NCBI RefSeq assembly: GCF_003001995.1
Contig: NZ_PVNB01000007.1
Coordinates: forward strand, 1-64,000
Direction of reading: 5' to 3'
Source of the DNA: Orenia metallireducens
GTDB lineage: Bacteria; Bacillota; Halanaerobiia; Halobacteroidales; Halobacteroidaceae
DNA: 64,000 nucleotides
In this document: positions 54,554 through 62,214 of the stretch, piece after piece
How positions within the stretch are numbered: position 1 is the first letter of the stretch
How the letters are laid out: the number at the start of each line of letters is the position of its first letter
Position numbers and translations under genes: made by a program
The notes under the pieces: model-generated
Told to the model about the DNA's origin: nothing
Seen by the model: only the letters and a program-made list of their open reading frames with translations
Database searches by the model: none

Positions 54554-54570
54554 TTTACACATAGTTAACA
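54554..54570 (-). promoter_or_regulatory. GlnR-type operator C' (upstream of nifV -35)
   Basis: On the minus strand TGTTAA (54570-54565) and TGTAAA (54559-54554), 11 bp apart. 37 bp separate it from the -35 box. Confidence 0.7.
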
Positions 54571-54610
54571 CCCAAATGCAAACTGAACTTCTACCCGCTT
54601 TTTTTCCACC

Positions 54611-55576
54611 TTAAATTTGAAAAGACATATAATAACCTGTAATTTCATCCATAACTTTTCTTAAGTTATTATTCTGTATAAAATCCCAACCAAGCCACTT
54701 ATATTCCTTATCTTCAAAGATCCCAAGCTCAACAGCTGGATTCGATACAGGAAATGCAGCATTTGTAAAGACTCTTCCCACCTCTTGCCCTACTATATAT
54801 TCAGTCAAATCTTTAACATCTTTACTGATACCTTTTTTAACTAACATTGAAATAGCATTGACCAAAGCTCCATCCTCTGGCCAGATAAGTTCTATATTCT
54901 CCCTAGCACTTATATTTCTAGCAAAAAAATAGGGCATTACATAAATTGCTGGGTCTTGATAATTAGTGCTTGTTGCCCTCTTCACCATCTCTGCTGGATG
55001 CAAACCTTCTTTGACATTCTCTGAAAGCAACTTTATCCCCTCAAAACCATATTCTTTATAAAAATTTAAGAGGACTGTTTCACAGACAAATTCATCCCTT
55101 CCTCTAATAGAGATATTCTTATAATATTCTTTGGATAATAAATCACCAAACCTCTTAGGAACTTCAGCTCCCCTTAGTCTATCTTTATTCACAACTATAA
55201 CCAATAAATTTAAAGTAAACATCGTATAATTTTTAGCCACATCTTGATATCCTATATTTTCGAAATTTTCAGCTTCATTATATTCAATTGGATTTCTAAA
55301 ATATCCCTTACTAATAAATCTGTTATGAAATTCATCATAAAAGAAGTTATTAAGCCCTGGTGATATCACAATATCAGGTATCTCGTCTATTTCTCTAAAG
55401 GCATCAATCTGTTCATAAAAGGTAAGATGATTATTGGCATTAGCAACTATACTACAGTTAAGCTCTACTCCTTCTTCCTTCTTCTTTTTCACATAATCTG
55501 TTATCAACCTTTCAAAAGGTACCTTCAAAGGGCATGGCATTAAAGCTAATAGATTACAATCACTAAACTCTCCCAT
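54611..55576 (-). CDS. Solute-binding-protein-like protein without signal peptide
   Basis: 321 residues with the type II periplasmic-binding-protein character (LLALMPCPLKVPFERLITDYVKK; IVISPGLNNFF; FTLNLLVIVVNKDRL; AAFPVSNPAVELGIFEDKEYKWLGWDF). It starts MGEFSDCNLLALMPC and has no signal peptide or lipobox, so it should stay in the cytoplasm. Cys7 and Cys15 near the N-terminus are notable. The gene is cotranscribed with the ABC ATPase (start within 8 bases of its end) and a GTPase. Ligand unknown; metal or oxyanion is plausible from the nif/mod context only. Confidence 0.7.
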   Translation of the reverse strand: MGEFSDCNLLALMPCPLKVPFERLITDYVKKKKEEGVELNCSIVANANNHLTFYEQIDAFREIDEIPDIVISPGLNNFFYDEFHNRFISKGYFRNPIEYNEAENFENIGYQDVAKNYTMFTLNLLVIVVNKDRLRGAEVPKRFGDLLSKEYYKNISIRGRDEFVCETVLLNFYKEYGFEGIKLLSENVKEGLHPAEMVKRATSTNYQDPAIYVMPYFFARNISARENIELIWPEDGALVNAISMLVKKGISKDVKDLTEYIVGQEVGRVFTNAAFPVSNPAVELGIFEDKEYKWLGWDFIQNNNLRKVMDEITGYYMSFQI

Positions 55577-55583
55577 AAAAATT

Positions 55584-56381
55584 TCACTCCCATCCTATAC
55601 AGTCGATTATCTCTCCATTTCTAAGCTTATTACGCATCATCAACAGTTTCTTATCTAACTTCTCAAGTAAGACTAAATTCTTTCTCTCTGCTGCTGTAGA
55701 TTCAATAATCTTATTGATACCTCCATTTTTAATAACCAACCTCTTATCCCCCATCAAGGCCAAGATCGGATCATGGGTTGCCATTAAAATTATCTTCTCT
55801 CTTTTTACAAGCAAATCCAAAGCACTCTTTCTATCTATCCCTGCATTCTCAATCTCATCAATCAATACAATTGGCGATTTACTAAGATAAGCTGTATCAG
55901 CAATCATCAACGCTCTAGATTGACCCCCGCTTAAAGAAGTAATCGGTGTATCCTCCAAGAACTCTTCACCTGCTAATTGATTGGCTTGAGTGATAATTGC
56001 TTCAATTACCTCTTCAGAGTCTTCAATCTTACGACTACTAGCATGGATTTCTACAAACTCTTTGACAGTCACATCCATCACAAAGTTCATATTCTGGGAT
56101 AGCTGGGCAACCAGCTTTGAATCTATATCAAAACGTTTCTCTACATCAGGCACCTGACCATTAATCAGAATTTTCCTTCCTGTTGGTGTGTCCTTTTGGG
56201 CCATCCATTCAATATCACCTAGTAGTTGACTCTTTCCAGAACCAGTAGGTCCCACAATCGATACAACCTCACCTGAATAGATAGTCAGATTTAAATCTTC
56301 TGGATTACCATCCTTATCATGACCACCAATTATAGTTATATCAAAACCTTTCTCATCTTCCAATTTCACCACCAGCCTCAT
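55584..56381 (-). CDS. ABC-type ATPase subunit of the nif-linked triad
   Basis: 265 residues. Walker A GPTGSGKS (residues ~44-51), a Q-loop region (VAQLSQNMNFVMD), signature SLSGGQSRALMIAD, Walker B PIVLIDEIENAGID and the H-loop MATHD are all intact. The N-terminus (FDITIIGGHDKDGNPEDLNL) is unusual and the last ~45 residues (ERKNLVLLEKLDKKLLMMRNKLRNGE) form a helical extension. No permease is immediately adjacent; modB lies 740 bases upstream of its start. The start ATG 56381 has no clear ribosome site, suggesting coupling to the GTPase gene that ends three bases earlier. Confidence 0.82.
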   Translation of the reverse strand: MRLVVKLEDEKGFDITIIGGHDKDGNPEDLNLTIYSGEVVSIVGPTGSGKSQLLGDIEWMAQKDTPTGRKILINGQVPDVEKRFDIDSKLVAQLSQNMNFVMDVTVKEFVEIHASSRKIEDSEEVIEAIITQANQLAGEEFLEDTPITSLSGGQSRALMIADTAYLSKSPIVLIDEIENAGIDRKSALDLLVKREKIILMATHDPILALMGDKRLVIKNGGINKIIESTAAERKNLVLLEKLDKKLLMMRNKLRNGEIIDCIGWE

Positions 56382-56384
56382 CTT

Positions 56385-57068
56385 TTAGAGATTTATATTC
56401 TTAATATTCCCTATTTGATAATCCTTCCCAACTGTCATCTCCCCCAAACAGTAAGAGCATAAAGCAGCTGGCATAGTAAAGCGGAGTTTGCTATCTTTTA
56501 AATTCTCTCTTTCCCCTTCCTTCATAAATAAATCGGCTAGATGCAAGGTCCCTTGACCGGTAATCCCATTAATAAATAAGATTTTAGCTTTAGAATTTAC
56601 CTCTTTAACCCTATAAGCAAAGATCTCCCTTTCTGCCTGAGAGACTATATCACCTTTAGTTATCACCACTATATCAGCATATCTCAGCATCGGTCCTATC
56701 TTTTTAGGGGTATGAATCCCCATTAAATTATCTATAATACAGACAGCCAAGGAACCTCTTAAATAAGGAGAGCATCTATTGCATAAGCCTGCACTTTCAC
56801 TGATCAAAATATCTAACTCTTCCTTTAACCCCCATTCAAAACATTCCTCAATATTACTAACAAAAAAATGGTCTGGACATAACCCTCCTGAAATACCTAC
56901 TTGCACAGCTATCTTCTTTCTCTTATATAAGATATCATCATTTGTTGATAAGCAATCAAACTTTATCACTCCAACCTTAATCTCTTTCTGACTTAAATGA
57001 TCGATCGTCTTAATAATTACAGAAGTCTTTCCAGTTGACGGTGGACCAGATACAGTAATCAACTTCAT
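56385..57068 (-). CDS. HypB/UreG-type (G3E) GTPase, Cys-rich
   Basis: 227 residues. P-loop GPPSTGKTSVI (residues ~8-18), IKFDCLS switch region, ISESAGLCNRC (Walker-B-like ESAG of the G3E class) and the guanine motif TKGD. The cysteines form pairs in GLCPDH, GLCNRC and LCSYC. G3E GTPases deliver Ni, Co or Zn to metalloenzymes. It starts the triad GTPase-ABC ATPase-binding protein. Its job in this organism is unknown; metal handling for nitrogenase maturation is an inference from context. Confidence 0.75.
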   Translation of the reverse strand: MKLITVSGPPSTGKTSVIIKTIDHLSQKEIKVGVIKFDCLSTNDDILYKRKKIAVQVGISGGLCPDHFFVSNIEECFEWGLKEELDILISESAGLCNRCSPYLRGSLAVCIIDNLMGIHTPKKIGPMLRYADIVVITKGDIVSQAEREIFAYRVKEVNSKAKILFINGITGQGTLHLADLFMKEGERENLKDSKLRFTMPAALCSYCLGEMTVGKDYQIGNIKNINL

Positions 57069-57116
57069 CTTATCACCCCAAGTTATAGATTTATAGCAAG
57101 CTGATACAATTTAAAG

Positions 57117-57140
57117 ATATTACGACACTTTAGTAATCAA
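57117..57140. repeat. Solo end motif (ATATTACGACACTTT)
   Basis: GATATTACGACACTTTAGT matches the conserved terminal motif of the repeat family. It lies just before the long hairpin below and may be its outer end. Confidence 0.5.
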
Positions 57141-57263
57141 AAATTAAAGGCACCTGCAAAGTTATTTAAATTCTATTTTAAATTGAAAACATTTAAGTTT
57201 CCTCTATGCTTTCAACCAGATAAACTCATCTCTAAATAGAATATAACCTTTACAGGCACCTAT
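57141..57263 (-). terminator. Long-stem hairpin downstream of modB
   Basis: GGCACCTGCAAAG...TTCTATTT (57150-57178) and AAATAGAA...CTTTACAGGCACCT (57234-57261) are inverted repeats of ~28 bases with a ~55-base interior. On the minus strand the stem ends in GGTGCCTTTAATTTTT, terminator-like. It separates modB from the GTPase triad. Confidence 0.6.
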
Positions 57264-57269
57264 ATATTA

Positions 57270-58121
57270 TTACTCTTTTAATTTCAATTCTAAAACAAGT
57301 AATGGTAGCAAAAATATTAAGATCAATACTACTGCCAAAGAGATAGATTGACCTAAATCCCTTTGAGAAAGAGTATAAATCGCTGTAGATAATGTCTGAG
57401 TTTTACCTGATAGATTTCCAGCAAACATCATAGTTGCACCAAACTCTCCTGCTGCACGCAAGCAAGCCATAATCAGCCCTGTCATAAAAGCTCTAATACT
57501 TAGAGGTAAGTAGATTAAAAATAACAGCTCCTTCTCACCTGCCCCAAAGACCATAGCAGCTTCTTTGATATCCTGATTGATCGCCTCAAAGCCACTTCTT
57601 AATGCCTGAGTAAAGAGTGGTAGCATCACAAATACTTGCACTATAATCAATGCCACAAAACTGAAGGGAATATCAAAACCAAAAACCCTAATTACATTTG
57701 CAAAGGCACCCCTTCTTCCAAAGGCCATTAACAGAGCTAACCCTGCGACAGTAGGGGGCATCACCAAAGGTAGATTTAAGATCATATTAATTATTCTATA
57801 AACCTTCCCTTGTTTTTGGGCCATGACATAAGCAAAGGGAACCCCAATAATAATAGTCATAATAGCAGAACAGAAGATAGAGCTAATGGTTATCTTGATT
57901 GCTTTTAAAGTATTTAAATCTTTTACAACAGAAATTACATCTCCTATTGAAGACTTTAAGAATAAAGATAAGATAATCAAGGTAATAAAAACGACATTGA
58001 ATATCATTATCCCCCAAATTAAAATTTTAGTTAAATCTACCTTCTTACTTCCTGGTAATTTAAATATATCTGCCCTTTCATTACACCCTTGTACTTCTTG
58101 ATAAATCAAATCATTGGCCAT
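57270..58121 (-). CDS. modB: ABC transporter permease, ModB/CysT-type (molybdate/tungstate)
   Basis: About 283 residues. Six transmembrane helices; the EAA-type loop is EAAMVFGAGEKELLFLIYLPLSIRAFMTGL, and the conserved RAAGEFGATMMFAGNLSGKTQTLSTAIY block matches molybdate/tungstate permeases. ATG 58121 has AGGGGTAAT; the longer ORF start at 58172 is not supported. Neither a ModA nor a ModC gene is adjacent in the window. An upstream signal-peptide remnant may mark a lost modA, and the ABC ATPase downstream could be its partner. Confidence 0.85.
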   Translation of the reverse strand: MANDLIYQEVQGCNERADIFKLPGSKKVDLTKILIWGIMIFNVVFITLIILSLFLKSSIGDVISVVKDLNTLKAIKITISSIFCSAIMTIIIGVPFAYVMAQKQGKVYRIINMILNLPLVMPPTVAGLALLMAFGRRGAFANVIRVFGFDIPFSFVALIIVQVFVMLPLFTQALRSGFEAINQDIKEAAMVFGAGEKELLFLIYLPLSIRAFMTGLIMACLRAAGEFGATMMFAGNLSGKTQTLSTAIYTLSQRDLGQSISLAVVLILIFLLPLLVLELKLKE

Positions 58122-58260
58122 ATTACCCCTACTTTCTTTTACTCGACAGCTAGTCAACACTAAAACCTTCACTATTATAAGTAAAAGTTAGAAGGTATTA
58201 AGTAAGCTGCCAGGTTTGCTCAATTAACTTCTAAATAAAGCTATCTTTAAAGCTTAGCTT

Positions 58261-58387
58261 TCACTTTGTAAGCCCTTGATTTTTAGCATCTCTCTTCTCA
58301 GCTCCCACTTCATAGTTCTTACCCCCCTTGATATCTTGCAATTATAACGACAACTAATATCAAAAGAATAATTAAGATCTTCTTCAT
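58261..58387 (-). pseudogene. Signal-peptide-like fragment with a C6 frameshift upstream of modB
   Basis: From ATG 58387 (AAGGGAATG upstream) the frame encodes MKKILIILLILVVVIIARY and then QGG, and stops at 58319. A +1 shift at the C6/G6 run (58322-58327) would continue KGGKNYEVGAEKRDAKNQG to a stop at 58261. It looks like the export signal of a binding protein whose body has been lost. A genuine 22-residue membrane peptide is the alternative. The rest of 58173-58640 is gene-free apart from the terminator at 58496-58541. Confidence 0.4.
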
Positions 58388-58495
58388 TGTGACATTCCCT
58401 TATCCTAAACTCTTATAACCGGCTTAACAGGTATTACTATTCACAATTAAATTTTAAATATAAACCAACTTAAGATAACTATCTAAAATAACAAA

Positions 58496-58541
58496 ATTAT
58501 CTTATTAAAAATAAATAACTATTTATTTTTAATAAGATAAT
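58496..58541. terminator. AT-only palindrome, likely end of the nif transcript
   Basis: ATTATCTTATTAAAAATAAATA and its exact inverse with an AC loop form a 22-bp stem, 100 bases past the ferredoxin stop. Confidence 0.6.
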
Positions 58542-58640
58542 ACTATTATATCTCCTTTAACAATAGCAAGAGAATCTATAGCCATCTATGATTTTGAAAA
58601 TTCCTCTCCCCTTTAGAGAAGGGAAGATATAATCGATTGA

Positions 58641-58949
58641 TTATATCTCTAACCTCTCTACTACCTTACCATTTTCTAAATGGCTTTCTACTATCTCCTC
58701 TACATCATCAGGAGTAACACTACCATACCAGACTCCTTCTGGATAAACGATTACTATTGGGCCTTTATCACAGATCCCCAAACAGCCTGTGTTAGTTACC
58801 ATTACATCACCTGTTAAGCCATAATCTTCAATCTCCATCATAAAGTTTTGGATAATCTCTATAGAATCCTTATTGACACAGTAACCTCTCTGTTGACCAT
58901 TAATTCTTGAGCTAGAACAGACAAAAACATGATACTTAGGTTTATTCAT
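58641..58949 (-). CDS. Thioredoxin-like [2Fe-2S] ferredoxin of the nif operon
   Basis: About 102 residues. Four cluster ligands fit the Shethna/FeSII-like thioredoxin-fold type: CSSSRINGQQRGYC and then TNTGCLGIC. These proteins occur in nif operons as small electron carriers or oxygen-protection partners. ATG 58949 follows GGTGGAG; the GTG at 58961 is part of that ribosome site. It is last in the operon after nifB. Confidence 0.88.
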   Translation of the reverse strand: MNKPKYHVFVCSSSRINGQQRGYCVNKDSIEIIQNFMMEIEDYGLTGDVMVTNTGCLGICDKGPIVIVYPEGVWYGSVTPDDVEEIVESHLENGKVVERLEI

Positions 58950-58978
58950 ATTAATCTCCACCTTTTATATATTTTTAT

Positions 58979-59077
58979 CACCAGTAATCAGTTTAGGTAA
59001 AAAACTTTAAAATAGTTCAATCTATTTATTATCAATTACTCCTCAACTATTAACCCTTACCAGTTACTGGTCATGAC
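58979..59077. repeat. Word-shuffled hairpin between nifB and the ferredoxin gene
   Basis: CACCAGTAATCAGTTTAGG and ...CCTTACCAGTTACTGGTCATG form an imperfect hairpin of the AGTAA word class. It interrupts the nif operon. Confidence 0.65.
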
Positions 59078-59080
59078 TAC

Positions 59081-60367
59081 TTAACTAATTTGCTTTAAAT
59101 TCAACTTTTCTACTGCATGTTCAATCCCATCTTCAATAGCATCATATAACTCTAAGGACTTAATACCTCTTTCTAATAACTTCTTCTTTGGTTCATAACC
59201 TATTCTCATCGATAAGACAGCTTCACAATCAGCTAACAAATCAATTATACTACTCATCTTATCATCTTTATCATCACATTCTTTACCAGTACAGTATTTA
59301 TCTATACTCCTCTTATCGACAAGCACTATCCCTTGCTCTGTATACTTATATACCAAAAAGTCCTCTACATGTCCAAAATGTTGATCGATCAACCTACCAG
59401 TCTTTGAAGCCACTGCAAACAATAATTCAGAACCTCCAATGTTATCTGACTTTTTCTCTTCTTGTGGTTCAGAGACTGAACCTCTAAACTCAATCGATAT
59501 ATCCTGGGACAGCTGACCAATAGCATCAGCTCTACACTGCTTACAGTGATACATCTGTTTTAAATTAAGAGAACATTTATCCCTTAACTCATTTAATTCC
59601 TTATTACTAACCAAAGGCATATCTTCAAATTCACTACCTTCTGCTGGAATAAGAGGCATTATATTGGTCATAAAGGCACCACATTCCTTTACTTTATCAA
59701 CAACCTCTGGAATATGCTCATCATTTAACCCTTTAACCATTACTATATTTACTTTACATAAAACCCCTTTACTAGCCAGATAGGTCAACCCTTTTAATTG
59801 ATTATTTAAAAGCACTTGTGCCCCTTCTTCTCCAACTAATATCTTCCCCTTATAATAGACCCATTTATAAATTGAAGCTCCTATCTTAGGATCGATCGTA
59901 TTGATAGTAATGGTAACATGTCTAACTCCCAATTGCACTAACTCTTCAGCATATTCAGGTAGCATTAAGCCATTTGTAGAGATACAGATAGTCATCTCAG
60001 GATCATTTTCTCTAATCAATTCAATAGCCTTTTTAGTCTCCTCAAAATTGGCCAAAGCATCACCAGGACCTGCAATACCAATTACCTTTAAATTAGGAAG
60101 CTTCTCTTTAACCAATAAGTATTTCTTATAAGCTCCCTGCGGAGTTAACACCTCACTGGTTACACCTGGTCTACTCTCATGTAAACAGTCATACTTTCTA
60201 TTGCAATAATTACAGCTGATATTACATTTTGGCGCAACAGGAATATGCATCCTCGCATATTCATGAGCACATTCGCTATAACAGGGATGTTTCGAAGTCT
60301 TTAACATAGTATCTAATGATGTTTCTTCTGGGAAATTCATATCTAAATCAACTGAACAACCACCCAT
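59081..60367 (-). CDS. nifB: Nitrogenase cofactor biosynthesis protein NifB
   Basis: 428 residues. Radical SAM domain with the CxxxCxxC motif in PKCNISCNYCNRKYDC and the upstream HPCYSECAHEYARMH. A C-terminal NifX-like domain follows (ELLFAVASKTGRLIDQHFGHVEDFLVYK...). It makes the Fe8S9C core (NifB-co) of FeMo-co. ATG 60367 has AAAGGGGGG. It follows the nifX-like gene and precedes the ferredoxin. Confidence 0.97.
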   Translation of the reverse strand: MGGCSVDLDMNFPEETSLDTMLKTSKHPCYSECAHEYARMHIPVAPKCNISCNYCNRKYDCLHESRPGVTSEVLTPQGAYKKYLLVKEKLPNLKVIGIAGPGDALANFEETKKAIELIRENDPEMTICISTNGLMLPEYAEELVQLGVRHVTITINTIDPKIGASIYKWVYYKGKILVGEEGAQVLLNNQLKGLTYLASKGVLCKVNIVMVKGLNDEHIPEVVDKVKECGAFMTNIMPLIPAEGSEFEDMPLVSNKELNELRDKCSLNLKQMYHCKQCRADAIGQLSQDISIEFRGSVSEPQEEKKSDNIGGSELLFAVASKTGRLIDQHFGHVEDFLVYKYTEQGIVLVDKRSIDKYCTGKECDDKDDKMSSIIDLLADCEAVLSMRIGYEPKKKLLERGIKSLELYDAIEDGIEHAVEKLNLKQIS

Positions 60368-60488
60368 CTTATACCCCCCTTTTTTTACTCCCTACTCTCT
60401 TCTCTTATCTATAGGAGTTCTTTTAACCATTATATTTTGTCAGCCATTAAAATTTTTCATCTCTATCAAAATAAATTATGATAGCCAC

Positions 60489-60776
60489 CTATATCTTAGC
60501 TATTGCTTTTACAGGGTTTAAAGTACTCTTCTCAGTTATTGCTTTAATACCTAATTTTTTTAAACTCTCTACCATCCCTGTACCAATCTTTCCAGAGATA
60601 ACAGTATTACAATCTTTGATATCTTCTATAATATGATTTTCATGATTCCCTTCAGTGACTCTACTTTCGATAAAAGAAATCTCTTCTTTATCTTTAGAAA
60701 AGATATAGAATATCTTTGCTTTGCCTAAATGAGAAACTATCTCTTCATTATTATTGACACTTACAGCTATTTTCAA
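60489..60776 (-). CDS. nifX: NifX-like iron-molybdenum cofactor-binding protein
   Basis: 95 residues, a single dinitrogenase Fe-Mo cofactor domain (MKIAVSVNNNEEIVSHLGKAKIFYIF; NTVISGKIGTGMVESLKKLGIKA). It would bind NifB-co or the VK cluster in transit. The start is TTG (60774-60776) after GGGGGGATTGTC. It lies between nifN and nifB. Short NifX-family proteins without the N-terminal extension are common in Firmicutes. Confidence 0.9.
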   Translation of the reverse strand: MKIAVSVNNNEEIVSHLGKAKIFYIFSKDKEEISFIESRVTEGNHENHIIEDIKDCNTVISGKIGTGMVESLKKLGIKAITEKSTLNPVKAIAKI

Positions 60777-60853
60777 GACAATCCCCCCTTTTTATCCCAA
60801 AATAGTTTTAAGCATAAATTCTTAAAGATTCAAAATATTTAGTCAGCCCTAAT

Positions 60854-62212
60854 CTATCCAGTAAAGTGCTTATCATACATATCTTCACGATAAGAACTAT
60901 ATTTTCTATCTAATAACGTATTGGTAATCTCATCTAAAAAGTTAACAGAACCATCATATCCTATAGTGACCTTTCTTTGACCTCCCACTCTATCATGGAT
61001 TGGAAAGCCTACTCTTACTAAAGGTATTCCATCCCTTTCAGTAATAAACTTACCATCAGAATGTCCAATTAGGATATTGACATCCAATTTATTGACATAA
61101 TCTCTGATAGTATCAAAATCTGTATCATCTATAATCACAGTGTCTTCAACAGCCAAGCCAAAGTCTTTTTTCAACAACTCTTCTAATTTAGACGTCTTAG
61201 CTCCTGTAGCCAACAAAGCAGGTACAAGCCCATTCTCTAAGCATAAGGTAGCAATAGAATATACCAGTTCTGGTTGACCAAAGATAGCAGCCCTTCCTTG
61301 GGCATTATATTTATGAGAATCAACCATAGCATCTAGCATTCTTCCTCTAGCCTCTGTCAATTTAGGATCTGGCTTAGCTCCAGTAACTTTAGATAAAGCA
61401 TTAATAAATTTATCGACATTAGCTAAGCCAATAGGTAGAGCAACCCGATATAAAGGTATTCTAAATTCATCTTCTAAAAACTGACCTGCAGAGATCTTTT
61501 CATCAAGCAAAGCCCCTAATTCAATCGTCGCCTTAGCTCCGCCCATGCTTTTAATCTCTTCGATCGTAGTCCCACCATCAGGCAGTTTTTGATAATCTTT
61601 AGAATAAGGTGCATCTAAAGTCTTAGAAATATCAGGTAATAAATTATAGCTAATTGAAAAAGACTCTAAGATTTCCTTAATCCTTCTAATTTCAGCAGGA
61701 GTTAAATTTCCAGCAATGATATTAACTTTATCATTTGACCCTTCTTCAGCAAGTCTTTCTACCATCTTTCTTAAAGATAAATAATATCCTTCATACTCTG
61801 TTCCACCATAGCCTGGGGTTGCAACTGGAATAAAGGTTATATCCTTTGCAATCTCCTCTTCTGCTACAAACTCGTTAATCAATCTATCAATATCTTCACC
61901 AATTGTCTCTGCCAAGCAAGTGGTTACAACGCCAATAACTTTAGGTTGATACAATTGAATTGTATTTCTTAAACCTTTTTTCAAATTATTCTCTCCACCA
62001 TAAACAGTCCCCTGTTCAGTTAAAGAAGAAGAAGCAATATCTACTGGCTCATTATAATGGGTAGCCATATGTCGCCTCATATAAGTACTACAACCTTGGG
62101 AACCATGCATCATCAAAATTGATTTTTCAATCCCTTTAAAAGCAATCGCCGCTCCCATAGGCATACACATTTTACAGGGATTTACATCTAAATTTATAAA
62201 ATTACGAGCCAT
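60854..62212 (-). CDS. nifN: Nitrogenase cofactor scaffold subunit NifN
   Basis: 452 residues, nitrogenase component I fold. It begins VNPCKMCMPMGAAIAFKGIEKSILMMHGSQGCSTYMRRHMATHYNEPVDIASSSL, typical of NifN in anaerobes, and has VVTTCLAETIGEDI and the DRVGGQRKVTIGYDGSVNFLDEI region. With NifE it forms the scaffold for FeMo-co assembly. It starts two bases after the nifE stop, with GGAGGTG inside nifE, so the pair is translationally coupled. Confidence 0.94.
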   Translation of the reverse strand: MARNFINLDVNPCKMCMPMGAAIAFKGIEKSILMMHGSQGCSTYMRRHMATHYNEPVDIASSSLTEQGTVYGGENNLKKGLRNTIQLYQPKVIGVVTTCLAETIGEDIDRLINEFVAEEEIAKDITFIPVATPGYGGTEYEGYYLSLRKMVERLAEEGSNDKVNIIAGNLTPAEIRRIKEILESFSISYNLLPDISKTLDAPYSKDYQKLPDGGTTIEEIKSMGGAKATIELGALLDEKISAGQFLEDEFRIPLYRVALPIGLANVDKFINALSKVTGAKPDPKLTEARGRMLDAMVDSHKYNAQGRAAIFGQPELVYSIATLCLENGLVPALLATGAKTSKLEELLKKDFGLAVEDTVIIDDTDFDTIRDYVNKLDVNILIGHSDGKFITERDGIPLVRVGFPIHDRVGGQRKVTIGYDGSVNFLDEITNTLLDRKYSSYREDMYDKHFTG

Positions 62213-62214
62213 AT

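Noticed and set aside
54611-55576. The binding-protein-like gene as ModA
   Set aside because: No signal peptide or lipobox, and the N-terminal CPLKVP motif is not ModA-like; kept as unassigned.
57141-57263. Molybdenum-cofactor riboswitch next to modB
   Set aside because: The stem lies downstream of modB and ends in a T-run; its sequence does not resemble the Moco or tungsten riboswitch cores as far as I can tell.
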